The notes: generated from the sequence alone by a model not told the origin. A stretch of DNA of 64,000 nt from Oegoconia quadripuncta (GCA_949316235.1 OX438745.1:4903001-4967000), one strand, 5' to 3'. Positions 52,320 through 61,971 are shown, counted from the stretch's first letter. Translations and numbers: made by a program.

Positions 52320-52405
52320 AATTTCCACCAAAAAACATCAGTAGATTTGCACGTTTCAACGGCGACGGGCGCACCACCTGTCATGTGTGCATTTCTGTAT
52401 ATTTC
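52320..52405 (-). repeat. LINE-X-like fragment
   Basis: On the minus strand TACAGAAATGCACACATGAC and GAAACGTGCAAATCTACTGA match 32022-32085 (TACAGAAATGCACACGTGAC, GACACGTGCAAACCTATAGA). Confidence 0.5.
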
Positions 52406-52419
52406 GAATGATTATAAAC

Positions 52420-52618
52420 ATTAATTTTTGTTGCTCAATAATGGCGAAACGTGTGAACGGATTTGAATGAAATTGAGTAGATAGAATATACCCTGGCTTA
52501 AGACATAGGATATTTTTTATCACGATAAAGTGAGTAGTTCTAGCGAGATAAACAAATTAAACATATCAGTGATAGTGGTATTCCACGCCGGCAAAGCCGC
52601 GTTCGGAAAGCTATAGAA
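52420..52618 (+). mobile_element. Helitron-like element, 5' end lost
   Basis: GTTGCTCAATAATGGCGAAA, GTGTGAACGGATTTGAATGA and GCCGGCAAAGCCGCGTTCGG align with 36300-36485. Its terminus (GGAAAGCTATAG) is mutated. Confidence 0.6.
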
Positions 52619-52619
52619 C

Positions 52620-52733
52620 ATTTAAATATGCATACCTAAAGTACACATCTGGATTCATTACACAAACATATGCCCCAAGCGGGATTCAACCACGCGACCT
52701 GTGTTTCTAACCACTACGCTAAAGGTCGTGTGT
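52620..52733 (-). repeat. SINE-B head fragment
   Basis: CACAAACATATGCCCCAAGC, the B-box complement GGGATTCAACCACGCGACC (damaged) and ACCACTACGCTAAAGG. Confidence 0.65.
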
Positions 52734-53154
52734 TGTGCGAAGTGATTTTGCGTTACTGAATGTTCTGTCTGTCTGTACATAATGATGGTAGGCATCGGAC
52801 CACATTGGTTCACGAACTGTTTCACAACAATTCGTTGCACTGCGCCAAACTACCACCTCTTACGTGCCGGACAATGACATCGGTAATCTTTTGTAATAAC
52901 TTTATGGGCAACAAGTATTAAAGCATTATGGGGGCCCAATTAATTACTATTTAAAAGACAGGGTCTAATCGAAATAGTGCATAATATTTTCGGAGCTCAA
53001 ATTGTATGTGATATAGAACCTGTTTATTAAAAAAAATCAAGGAAATTTAACATATTTTTATTAATTTAAATATTATTTTGCATGAGCAAGAAGAGTAAGC
53101 GAGATTGTAATCTCTACGCTCCGTGCGGCGTAGCATTTCTTTTTATTTTTATTA
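52734..53154. other. no recognisable gene
   Basis: Unassigned. Confidence 0.4.
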
Positions 53155-53450
53155 TTGACCGGATTCGCGTTTGACCACAATCTCACCTAATGGAAAGTGA
53201 CGATGTGGTCGAAGATGAAGCACGCGATCCCAGTAAATGCCTATTCACTCTGCTCTTGAAGATCCCAAGGTTGTAGGATTCAGGAAAGACTGACGCCGGA
53301 AGGGAGTTCCATGCCTTGGCTCTTCGGATGATGAACGAAGAATCGAACTTCTTGGCATGAATGGAATCAAACGTAAAATCGATGATAAAATGGAGGGACA
53401 GAATCTCAGTTATTTTATTATTACATATGCCAGCACTCACGTATCTTTTA
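53155..53450 (-). mobile_element. LINE-D 3' end with last ~75 codons
   Basis: The minus-strand frame contains AKAWNSLPASVFPESYNLGI and FKSRVNRHLLG, the closing region of a non-LTR reverse-transcriptase polyprotein, with HFIIDFTFDSIHAKKF before it. It is the most complete LINE-D copy. The upstream part is cut off by the SINE-C at 53453. Confidence 0.75.
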
Positions 53451-53452
53451 AC

Positions 53453-53768
53453 CGCCACCTTGGTTTTAACCTTAAACAACATTGGGTTTACATTTCGGAG
53501 GTCGCGGGTTAGATCCCCAGAAGGGTACATATTTAGTACTCGGTTTGGTTGGTGGTATGGCATATTAAATGTCCGCCTGGCTAGCTACCACCATCTAAAT
53601 CTGCCGCCAAACAGCAATGTTAATAGCATTGTTGTGTTCCGGCTGTCAGAGATAAGATAGCCATTCCCCCAAATAAGATGGGGTTTCCGGGTCAGTACGC
53701 TACCACCTTCGGCCTCATCTTCACTTAACATCAGGTGTGATTTTTGCTAACCCGTTGTGGATAAAAAA
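53453..53768 (+). repeat. SINE-C, A box damaged
   Basis: Starts ACCGCCACCTTGGTTTTAAC, B box GCGGGTTAGATCCCCAGAAG, ends CATCAGGTGTGATTTTTGCT and an A-rich run. Confidence 0.8.
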
Positions 53769-53831
53769 AATGTATATCTCATAAAGAAAGCCCTAACAAG
53801 GAAGAACAATAATGTCAACCTGTAGTTGATT

Positions 53832-54787
53832 TAGATTCAGATATTTTTTTTTTTTTTTTTTAAGTAATTTAAATCTCCACAGACACATGGTCCGTGCTCT
53901 TGTTTACAAAAATATAATTTATAAATTAACTTGTCTCTTTTTACATTTTATACTCTAAAGACTACGACTATGCTTAAATCTAAAACAGTGAGTTCTTGTT
54001 CTTTATGTATGCATATATACATACATATGTATATACATACACATACATATACACACATATCTTCCCTTTGTCATATTCTTATTATTATTATTTTTACTTA
54101 TTCCTATTCTCGATATAATTATGGTATGTAAAATTTTAAATATTTGTTTATTTCTATGATGATTACAACTGATTACAATTCAAGGGGAGGTGCGTTTTTT
54201 AACTATGGGAGTGAGTACAATGGCAGTGATAGAATAATCTTGTGTAATCTTATATGCTTGTCATGGACTGTGCCTCGTTATTGGAGGTTCTGACTTCCTC
54301 CCTCTCCAAACCTTTTCAGCTTTTCCACGACCGCTGTGTCACGATGGCGTATTGCCATTTTCAGATTGTAATCTAAAATGCTCTTCGTCGAAGCAGCCGT
54401 TGCCCGCTGCATAAACCTGCCCATCGCATCATCCCTGTCATCCGCGTAGTAAACACAGCTGACAGAGTGACGCGACACTGCCACGACAGCATGCTGTACG
54501 CTATTGTGCAACTGCAGTCTGGCTGTCGCGGTACGCACGATCCTTACCGTCTCGTATGTCAGTCCCTGAGCCTCGTGTATGGTCAGAACGCGTGACCCTA
54601 TACCCGTCCCGTATCCTTGATTTATGAGGATCTCTTTTTCCGCCTGGGTATAAACCAGGAAGAGAGTATTCGGGGCGGTGGTGGGTATCTCTGCGCCCGT
54701 AAACCGTTCCAGCCTCAAGGAATGCACCCGCGAACTGGAAGAGTATATGCTACTAATATACTGGAAGAATATAGATTCAGATATTTT
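53832..54787 (-). mobile_element. retroposed viral-type helicase RNA with TSDs and poly(A)
   Basis: The 16-bp direct repeat TAGATTCAGATATTTT occurs at 53832-53847 and 54772-54787. Between them, in minus orientation, lie an open helicase-like frame truncated at its 5' end (54771-54278), about 415 bases of 3' non-coding sequence, and an 18-base poly(A) (T run at 53844-53861 on the plus strand). On the minus strand the target junction reads CTTT then AAAATA, matching the TT|AAAA preference known for LINE endonucleases. Together these are the standard marks of LINE-mediated retroposition of a polyadenylated RNA. The 3' part includes a TATATGTATG-type repeat (54001-54060). Confidence 0.75.
54278..54771 (-). 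pseudogene. superfamily 1 viral-type RNA helicase, C-terminal fragment (endogenous viral element)
   Basis: The uninterrupted frame runs from the 5' truncation at 54771 to TAA at 54278. Numbering from the GTG at 54727, about residues 22-33 resemble a helicase motif IV strand (FLVYTQAEKEIL), 48-58 carry motif V (LTIHEAQGLTY), and 81-87 carry motif VI (VVAVSRH). The Glu in HEAQG and the SRH ending are typical of helicases of plus-strand RNA viruses of the alphavirus-like supergroup, and differ from PIF1/Helitron helicases. The Walker A and B motifs are missing, so the fragment cannot be an active helicase. The frame ends about 62 residues past motif VI, with no polymerase domain following. Base composition is near-balanced, unlike the AT-rich flanks. 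It may be a viral RNA copy or a copy of a host mRNA carrying a captured viral domain. I did not assign a virus family. Confidence 0.65.
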
Positions 54788-55082
54788 AAAGTATTGTTCT
54801 ACTCAGCGAACCTACAATCGTTAAAACGATTTTCGGTGGCCATCGTGATTCCACGGGGACGGAGTCTAGTCTACATACATATAGATAAAGTCACGTCTGT
54901 TTCCCGTAGTGGTAGGCAGAGACCATAGACTTTCACTTGCTACGTCCCTGAATGTAATGCATCTAATCCTAGTCCAGTAAAAATAAGTAATTTTTGTGTT
55001 GTATCTTCCTATAATCTTTAAGTTCCTGTTTTTTTGTAAAAGGCTAGAGTACCCATCAGTAATAGAATAAAAATGTTATCTA
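54788..55082. other. no gene; possible dispersed repeat
   Basis: GTCACGTCTGTTTCCCGTAG and GGTAGGCAGAGACCATAGAC form a phrase that looks like a common dispersed repeat. It has no second copy in this window. Confidence 0.35.
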
Positions 55083-55239
55083 ACAATTTTGTAGCTTGCT
55101 TTAGGTAAAGTATAGGTATTAAGTTATAAAACCTACAATATTAAGTTAAGTTACCACTGTCAACTGATGAATCATCAATCATAAATTTAAATAAATAAAA
55201 AAATAAAAAAATTATAATCTTTTGTTTCTTTTAATTTAG

Positions 55240-55345
55240 TTTCCTTACCTACTAGATTGTATGGTATATCTGAGATGCCCCGTGCGACAGGGCTGTACCT
55301 GTGCGGCACTCAAAAGGCCTCACTGACCGATGAGCAATAAATATT
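55240..55345 (+). repeat. LINE tail inside MITE-F
   Basis: GAGATGCCCCGTGCGACAGG, GCTGTACCTGTGCGGCACTC and GAGCAATAAATATTTTTATT, ending in (TTTAT)n. The family is not matched elsewhere here. Confidence 0.5.
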
Positions 55346-55384
55346 TTTATTTATTTTTTATTTACTTATAACAATTATTTCAAA

Positions 55385-55549
55385 TTGTATTTGTATTGAC
55401 TTATTTAAAAAGAGCAACCCTTGAGTTTCTTGCTCGTTCTTCTCTGGGGAGACTGCCTAGTGAATGAGCGATAACTGTATGTCATAACGATTTCAAATGT
55501 TATTCTTATAACTTACGAAATAAAACATTTTTGATTTGATTTGAACTTC
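55385..55549 (+). repeat. LINE-Y 3' UTR inside MITE-F
   Basis: AAAGAGCAACCCTTGAGTTT, CTTGCTCGTTCTTCTCTGGG, GATAACTGTATGTCATAACG and a TTTTTGATTTGATTTGA end. Nearly identical to the LINE-Y UTR at 26325-26500 (minus). Confidence 0.8.
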
Positions 55550-55867
55550 AATGAGTTGTAGAAGATACTAAGATCTCCTAAAACCATTTTCTGAAGAATC
55601 AACCAATGGATACTTTATTTTTTCTAAAAATACTTTATTGAGTATTTATCATATTTACCCTGGGTGAAATTTTTCAACAATAAGTTATTAATCGATTTTT
55701 TTGGAAATAGTTACAGGAGTTTCTATAAGCATATTCTCCGACGCAATGAAACACAGTGGAAATTTTAATCTAATAGTCTATGTTTTATTACGAAATACCT
55801 ATACCATATCTACCGCAAGTAAGCAAGCTACCAATTTGTTAGAAAACATTGTTTACAATATAATAAA

Positions 55868-56125
55868 TAAATAAATATCCTTACACATTCACACAGCGCC
55901 ATCTTGTTCCACAGTAAGCAAATATAGGCTTGTGTTGTGAATACCAGATGGTTAATAGACTACATAAATACATTTTATTTGTAAATAAATACTTATTATA
56001 AATGAAAACGTCAATAACTCGGATACACATGTCCGTATTCATCACACAAACATATGCCCCTAGCGGAATTCGAACCCGCAACCTTTTGGTATAGTGGTCA
56101 GATTTGCTAACCACTACACCGTCGT
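55868..56125 (-). repeat. SINE-B, nearly full length
   Basis: TCACACAGCGCCATCTTGTT, GAATACCAGATGGTTAATAG, the B-box complement GGAATTCGAACCCGCAACCT and AACCACTACACC. Confidence 0.85.
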
Positions 56126-56637
56126 CAAAATAAATAAATATCCTTAGATATACCACTGATAGGGATAGTTACTCTATCCATGTGCAAAAAATCACGGCGT
56201 TTAAGATTATAGAAGTGTATCCTTAGTGGACTAGTCACAGGTGGAAGCGATTAAGTTACTAATTTAGCTTTGTACTTAGTTGATAATTACTAAAATCAAA
56301 CAAAAAAAATACAACACTCTATTTTAAGGCTACGATTACCTGTAATTTAGATTATGATACGTGACGAAGATGAGTACCATAATACTTCTAGGTTGTTTTT
56401 TCAATTATTTTATCAGAGTAGGTAAACGCAAGTTTATGTTATATATACACGTAACTGCTAATTATATATAGGTACTAATGGAGATTGAAGTTTTTATACG
56501 GATTTATAGTAGCAGAATTCATGCAATTATTTCTCAGTACTCAGTGATTTTGGATGTTTGACCTAATGCGTATTTGACTTTAGGTCTGTAATCCAACCAA
56601 AGATATAAAGTGTATAGAAATTTTCAATTTCGTGAAA
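56126..56637. other. no recognisable gene
   Basis: Unassigned AT-rich sequence. Confidence 0.4.
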
Positions 56638-57146
56638 GAGGCTAATCCATGATGGCTACCCACAGGCTAATTAGTCTAGCTAGAGCCTAGTATGCGAGGA
56701 CCGAGGGGGCGCAAAAGAACTTTGTATAATGAGTACCAACTTATTTACGCCTCTGGCAAGTAAGGCAACGAGATAGACGACTGCATCCTGGGAACATATC
56801 TACTTTTCATAGTAAAATATTATTTTACTATGAGATGGGGGGGCATATTAGCTAGGTTAGCTAGAGCTGTCAGAAATCTAAATCCAACTGGACACTTAAC
56901 GCCTCTGTGTTGTGTCTGGTTCAGTGTCCGTGAACGTGTTAAAATCAAGGAAGAAGAGGCTAACCCATGATGGCTACCCACAGGCTAATTAGTCTAGCTA
57001 GAGCCTAGGAATCAAGGACCGAGGGGGCGCAAAAGAACTTTGTATACTGACCAACTTATTGAGATGGGGGGGCATATTAGCTAGTTTAGCTAGGGTTGTC
57101 AGAAATCTAAATCCAACTGAACACTTAACTTAAAACCAAGGAAGAA
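56638..57146. repeat. large tandem duplication, unit 2 shortened
   Basis: Unit 1 (56638-56956) and unit 2 (56957-57146) share AGGCTAATCCATGATGGCTA, CCCACAGGCTAATTAGTCTA, GACCGAGGGGGCGCAAAAGA, GAGATGGGGGGGCATATTAG and CAGAAATCTAAATCCAACTG. Unit 1 has about 85 extra bases between CTTATT and GAGATGG, and about 40 more near its end. No recognisable coding. Confidence 0.8.
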
Positions 57147-57189
57147 CGAAAAAATGTATAAGCAATGACAATGATGGGTGATAGATAAG

Positions 57190-57550
57190 TTAGGGCACTG
57201 AAACGTGTTCTCTATTGGCCTCATAAGAAAGCTCAAGGTCGCATAACGAGGTATTTATAGGGCGATGCTCGGTGTTTTAATGATAGAGTCAGGAATGAAG
57301 TGAACCGTTGGAAATCGAAAGTTACGAACATAGTCTGGCGGATTAGTGAGTTGAAGTGACAGTAGCGTATAGAACTGATGGTCGTGCGACCAAAAGTTAG
57401 TCAGGATAGGACGTCCACGCACAAAACTGACGAATGACCAGTAAAAGTCGCTCGATGCAGGCCAATTCTAATGGGTCTCTCTGGAAAACTATAGGAAGAG
57501 CTATGTTCTACGCTTGAGCCTTTGAAACATCATCATCATTCTTATTAGAT
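57190..57550 (+). mobile_element. RTE-like LINE remnant
   Basis: GCGGATTAGTGAGTTGAAGT, GAACTGATGGTCGTGCGACC and CTCTCTGGAAAACTATAGG followed by AACATCATCATCATTC look like a decayed RTE-type C-terminal region. Stops in all frames. Low identity, so the class is tentative. Confidence 0.4.
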
Positions 57551-57859
57551 AACCTGTGACTCCTATGTAAATACTTTCAACACATACGACGACGACCACA
57601 TTGTAACTAGGTAACATAGCTTTTTGGGAGACTCAAGCTCCCACAGAAACTATGCAAACGGTTTCATAGGCCATTGTTTATTTAAGACCAGATTTGATTA
57701 CAACTCGTACAAAATAAAAATGCGCAAATAAAACACTATCCATTCTCCACGTGGATGAACGTGATTTCATATTAAAGTCGAATATTGTGGTACAACAAGA
57801 CAAAATATAGATAAAATATAATAATAGTAATAGTGAGGACATGTATGGCTGTTGACGAT
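57551..57859. other. no recognisable gene
   Basis: Unassigned. Confidence 0.4.
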
Positions 57860-58213
57860 TATATTATTATTATTTTCTGGTTTTGTATGTATTAAATGGG
57901 TGGTTCATCATCTCAGCCCGTAAACATCCCACTGCGGGGATGTGGGCCTTCCCTCGTATAAGGACGGAGTATGAGCCATAGTCCACCACCCTGGCCTTAT
58001 GCGGTTTGGGGACTTCACATACCCTTGACTTTGTATTTCTCAGGCATGCAGGTTTCCTCACGATGTTTTCCTTCACCGTTTAAGAGCAGTCGGATAAATG
58101 CACATAAGTAATTAAATTAAATTTAAAAACTCATTGGTACATGGCCTGCGTGGGAATAAAACCCGACGTCCCAAATTGGGAGACCGCGTTTTAACCGCTG
58201 ACCCACGACGCTC
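57860..58213 (-). repeat. tRNA-derived SINE with shared tail (Bm1-like organisation)
   Basis: On the minus strand the head is GTCGTGGGTCAGCGGTTAAA (A-box side) and CGGGTTTTATTCCCACGCAG (B-box side). The body has GGTGAAGGAAAACATCGTGA and AAACCTGCATGCCTGAGAAA. The tail has GGTGGACTATGGCTCATACT and CCCCGCAGTGGGATGTTTAC before (AAT)n at 57858-57870. The tail recurs in the 5S-headed SINE at 30173-30263. Similarity to the Bombyx Bm1 class is from memory of its layout only. Confidence 0.7.
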
Positions 58214-58273
58214 TTTAAACATATGATATATGAAAAATATTAAAAACATATCTGGAAAATCTAACTTTTTAAA

Positions 58274-58440
58274 AAGCTGCTTTGACTGAATTAAAGACTT
58301 TAATCTCCCCTTTGTCTTTTTCATTGGATTCTCGGTTTACCTTTTAATATATAAACTTTATAATAAGCTGCTTTGACTGGATTAAAGACTTTAATCTCCC
58401 CTTTCTCTTTTTCATTCGATTCTCGGTTTCAGCTCCTTGC
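58274..58440. repeat. 91-bp tandem duplication
   Basis: AAGCTGCTTTGACTGAATTA ... TTCATTGGATTCTCGGTTT (58274-58339) is repeated with a few changes at 58365-58430. Function unknown. Confidence 0.8.
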
Positions 58441-58692
58441 AAAGTATCCAGAGCTGTGGTGAATTGAAACACTTTATTATATTATTATTTCAGCATTATT
58501 CTATATTTATGATTTGCTCATATATAATTTATTACAAACATTGTTCTTTGAAATAGCAAATATACAATTTACGCTAACTTGTAACTTGTAAAGACCATTT
58601 ATTTTTCCACTTAGCGTTAGCACCTGATTAAAATATAGCATAAATTGCTATATTTACATAAAGATGATGGATAACGACTTACATAGGTAATG
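58441..58692. other. no recognisable gene
   Basis: AT-rich. Nothing recognised. Confidence 0.4.
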
Positions 58693-58825
58693 AAGTAGTA
58701 AATATAATGTTGCATAAAAAGTTATTAATTAATGGAGTTACCCATGCTGCCATATAAAAAGTTTTGACTTTTTATGTGGCAGTATGTCAATTAATAACTT
58801 TGTATGCAATATTACATTTACTATT
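58693..58825. repeat. long imperfect hairpin
   Basis: The left arm (AATGTTGCATAAAAAGTTAT, CATGCTGCCATATAAAAAGT) and right arm (ACTTTTTATGTGGCAGTATG, ATAACTTTGTATGCAATATT) pair over about 63 bp with a TTTG loop at about 58763. Could be a small MITE or a miRNA-like fold. Flanks AGTAAAT and ATTTACT extend the stem. Confidence 0.7.
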
Positions 58826-58978
58826 ATTATATTATCTAGAGTAGTGACTACAGTAGCCGATCTTGGTTCCACAGTGAATATACTTTTCGCTTGTTTACAC
58901 GAATTTCTGTCAGTGTCATGATTGGTTATAAAGATATTTATTTTGATATCCTCGCTATCGCTCATGCACGGAAAAAAA

Positions 58979-61230
58979 AATGTGGTTAGAATAACTCAAA
59001 CTGAAATTAACTTGACAAAACCTCTCGGTTAATATAGCGCCAAACAAGAATTCAGTGAAACCAACAAAAGTAAAGTTGTCATTTGTACTAATATATTTTG
59101 TTAACCGTGTACATAAAATTGTTTAACTAACAAATATTTTGTAATTGTTACAATTTTTTTTAGCAAATTTTACTTAAATTTCGTTTGTTAGGACAATCAA
59201 TAACTTTTTTGTTAATTATTTATGATAACAAAAAACAAACCAGTGTGATTAAAAGTACCGAATATTGTAGTTATCTTTACAAAAAATTATTAGTAAAATC
59301 AACTGACATTCTTTGTTAATTACTATCAAAATCAATAGTAATTCATCGGTGAAACTAACCGTTGTTTGTGTTGAAAGTATTAAGAATTATTTGTAAAATT
59401 AAACGAATGTAAAGAGAAATCATTCATTCTTTTGTTGTATTCACCAATGATCATTGATAAAATGAACTTTAATCATTGGTGAAATCCGCTGTTATACAGG
59501 TTAAAAGTACCAAAAAATATATGTAAATTTAGCGAAAGTAAAGTAAAAATTCATTCATTCATTCACTCTTTAGTTGTATTTACTAAAGAAAATATTGAAA
59601 GTAACTTAATTTATCGCTGAATTAACCAGTATTTCGGTTGAAAGTGTGGAGAATTATCAGTGACTTTAAACAAATTGTATAGTAGAAGCGATTGATTTTC
59701 TTTGTTACTGCTACCTTAGGAAGCTGGTTAGATATACATTTCCAATGGTCAAAAGTAAGAAATTGCTTTGTTTATAATTACCAATATATTAGTTGCATTT
59801 GCTAGTGAAAAATATACTAAATACAACAATAAGTTTCAGTGGAATCAATTGTTATTTTGGTTAATAATACTTCGGTTGCAGCTACCGAATTAGGAAGGTA
59901 ATCCTAACAATAAATTATTAGTAAATGAAGTCATTACTTTGGTTGAAATTGTCAAGAATTGTGTGAAATCGAATTAATTTGTAGTAAAACTAACTGAGTT
60001 TGTTCGTTACTGTCACCAGTGTACTTGTTTAGCGTTACAATAAATACTGATAACGTCAACTAATGTGTTTTGTTCGTTATCACCTATACTTTATGTGTGG
60101 CTACCAAATAAAACGGTAACCATAACAGTAATTTATTAGTTAATTCTAAAGTTTGTATCAAAAACTATATGTGTAATCAAATGAATTTGTAGTAAAACCA
60201 ATTGATATTGTTTGATACGATTACTAGTGTACTATTTAGCGTTACAGTAAATAATTATTAAATTGAGTAATACGTTTTAGTTGTTATCACCAATACATTA
60301 GTTGTAGCTACCTATGAAAAAGTTTCGCTTGACATTAATTATTGGTAAATTCAATAGTTAATTTAGTTACAAGGATCATGAATATGTGAAATTAACCAAA
60401 GATTATTTGTGAAATTAATTGATTCTGATCGTTACGGTTACCAGTGTACTTTGTTTGGTATTACTGTAAATAATAGTTGCATTTCCAGATGCTTGTAGGT
60501 TAGGGTAAATAAATTATTTGTTGGATTCATTGTATACTTTGGTTAGAATAATCAAGAATTGTCAGTAAACTTAAACGACATTTTAGTAAAGACAACTGTG
60601 GTTTTCGGCTACTTACCATTTTCAAATTGTTCCATGAACAGAAAATTAAGTGAAATTTACGAATTGTTTAGGTGTTTGAATTTATTTATTCGGTTGAGTT
60701 TACTGTACAATTAGGTGAAAATAAATAAAACATTACTTTAAGAGCAACCTAAAAAGTAGTTGATTTAATCAAAAAAGCACTCGTTAGTCACCAAAAAATT
60801 CGATCGTGTTTATCGTATTATTATTGTAATTTGTTCTTTTTTATCATTAGTCGAGAGCGTTGAAGCTGTTCATCATGCTATTCATTTTGTTAATTGAATT
60901 AGAGCTAATTCAACTCCAAATTAACTCTTATTTGATTTTTATGCATGCTCAGTAAAAAACAAAAATTACAAAAATAATCCGATAAGCAACCGGATGGTTT
61001 GGTGAATTTATCAGGTACTTTTATGATTAAATCAACCATTTTCGGTAGCTTTTAAAGAAACTAATTATACAAGAACCCAAACGAATCATTAAAATCAATC
61101 TACCTAGACAATTCGTCAATTTAACTAAAATGTTTGTAATCCTTCCTAATATTCAGTTCGTAGAACTATTTACAATGGTAACGAAAGAGAATGACAAGTT
61201 GGTTCTATTGTTCTACACGAAAATTACCTA
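58979..61230. repeat. degenerate AT-rich repeat field
   Basis: Recurrent diverged phrases: GGTTGAAAGTATTAAGAATT-type (59370, 59498, 59638, 59940, 60540), AAATTAAACGAAT-type (59397, 60584), and CACCAGTGTACTTGTTTAGC (60015), CTAGTGTACTATTTAGCG (60226), CCAGTGTACTTTGTTTGG (60449). The last three are spaced about 211-223 bp. From about 60960 similar words appear inverted (AAACCATT, TTAACTAAAATG). No long open frame. It may be the subterminal repeat region of a large DNA element. Confidence 0.5.
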
Positions 61231-61485
61231 CCCAGAGACAAACAACCCCACACATAAATAAACTAATATTTGCATTATTCAAATAAATAAATGCAACTGA
61301 CAATTCCTAACCTGATTAATTTAAAGAAAACGTTCTTAAATTTTTACCACAAATTGAACAATAATCCAACAGACAATTATTATACGACGTTTAATAAAAG
61401 CTTATTTAGATATGTACTATTCGTCATTTATTAATATATAGAAACATAAAATGAAACTAAAACATTTTTAATAATAGTAATGTCG
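61231..61485. other. no recognisable gene
   Basis: AT-rich. Nothing recognised. Confidence 0.4.
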
Positions 61486-61770
61486 GTCCAGTAATAGCAG
61501 CTCTCTTTTGATAAATTAAGATTTCTTTTAAAGTGTTAAATTTCAAATCAAACAAAAATGTAGGTACTTCACGGAAGCACTCGAAATGTTTAAAAACTAA
61601 ATATAGTACAACAGAATTTAAAATAATTGTCAAAAACTATCATATTTATCGATAAGAGTTATTTCAATTTATATTAGCTTTTAGGCATTTCGAATACAAC
61701 CGTGAAATAGGTACCACTTTTGGACCGGATGAACCTTTTGATAAATTAAGATTTATTTCCAAATATATAA
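61486..61770 (+). repeat. two MITE-I-like left-end fragments
   Basis: GTCGGTCCAGTAATAGC with TAAATTAAGATTTCTTTTAA (61483-61535), and again TTGATAAATTAAGATTTATT (61738-61757), resemble the MITE-I left end at 37320-37360. The second would lie in the 3' UTR of the gene that follows. Confidence 0.4.
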
Positions 61771-61845
61771 CAAATATGTACCTACTTCACGGTTGTAAAC
61801 CTCTAAGAAGTTACTTATACCTAAACGAATTATTTATAAACATTA

Positions 61846-61971
61846 TTATTTTTTATAATCATTATCATTATATAAAATTTCAAAACCATAAGCAATAATG
61901 TCGAAACAGAATGTCTCCGTCAGACAAAAAATGTCGATTGCTGGGAAATACGAAAACAAGCTTTCTATCGT
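61846..61971 (-). CDS. putative terminal exon of a secreted-protein gene
   Basis: On the minus strand an acceptor (ATTATTATTTCAG) precedes 61971. From there a phase-0 frame runs 41 codons to TAA at 61846-61848. Residues start TIESLFSYFPAIDIFCLTET and include two Cys (positions 16 and 22) and an acidic NDNDYKK end. The phase matches the donor at 62194, so the two join in frame. An AATAAA poly(A) signal lies about 90 bp downstream (complement at 61752-61757). The protein family is not recognised. It could also be chance, since the exon is AT-rich. Confidence 0.4.
   Translation of the reverse strand, partial: TIESLFSYFPAIDIFCLTETFCFDIIAYGFEILYNDNDYKK

Larger units (their letters stand above)
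55083..55842 (-). mobile_element. MITE-F split by LINE tails
   Basis: The left boundary AACAATTTTGTAGCTTGCTT (55084-55103) and the right boundary (GCAAGCTACCAATTTGTTA, 55824-55842) are the two inverted termini. The inner MITE sequence is colinear with 43462-43855, but its parts (55083-55190 and 55550-55842) are separated by about 360 bp of LINE 3' ends. Confidence 0.7.

Noticed and set aside
52174..52377. minus-strand frame ending ARIQ before a GTACGT donor, with an AAAAATATGGCG start context
   Set aside because: The upstream part (52320-52405) matches the LINE-X fragment at 32022-32085, so the frame likely belongs to a retroelement remnant.
54563..54583. PIF1/Helitron helicase as the source of the helicase fragment
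   Set aside because: The motif is HEAQG rather than the H-K-S-Q-G type seen in PIF1, no Rep domain is near, and the insert ends in poly(A) with TSDs, unlike Helitrons.
54617..54928. 103-codon plus-strand frame overlapping the helicase fragment
   Set aside because: Antisense shadow of the helicase frame that runs across the insertion boundary.
58979..61230. CRISPR-like or satellite interpretation of the repeat field
   Set aside because: Repeats are strongly diverged, unit length varies, and the genome is eukaryotic, so there is no CRISPR. A high-identity satellite is also excluded.
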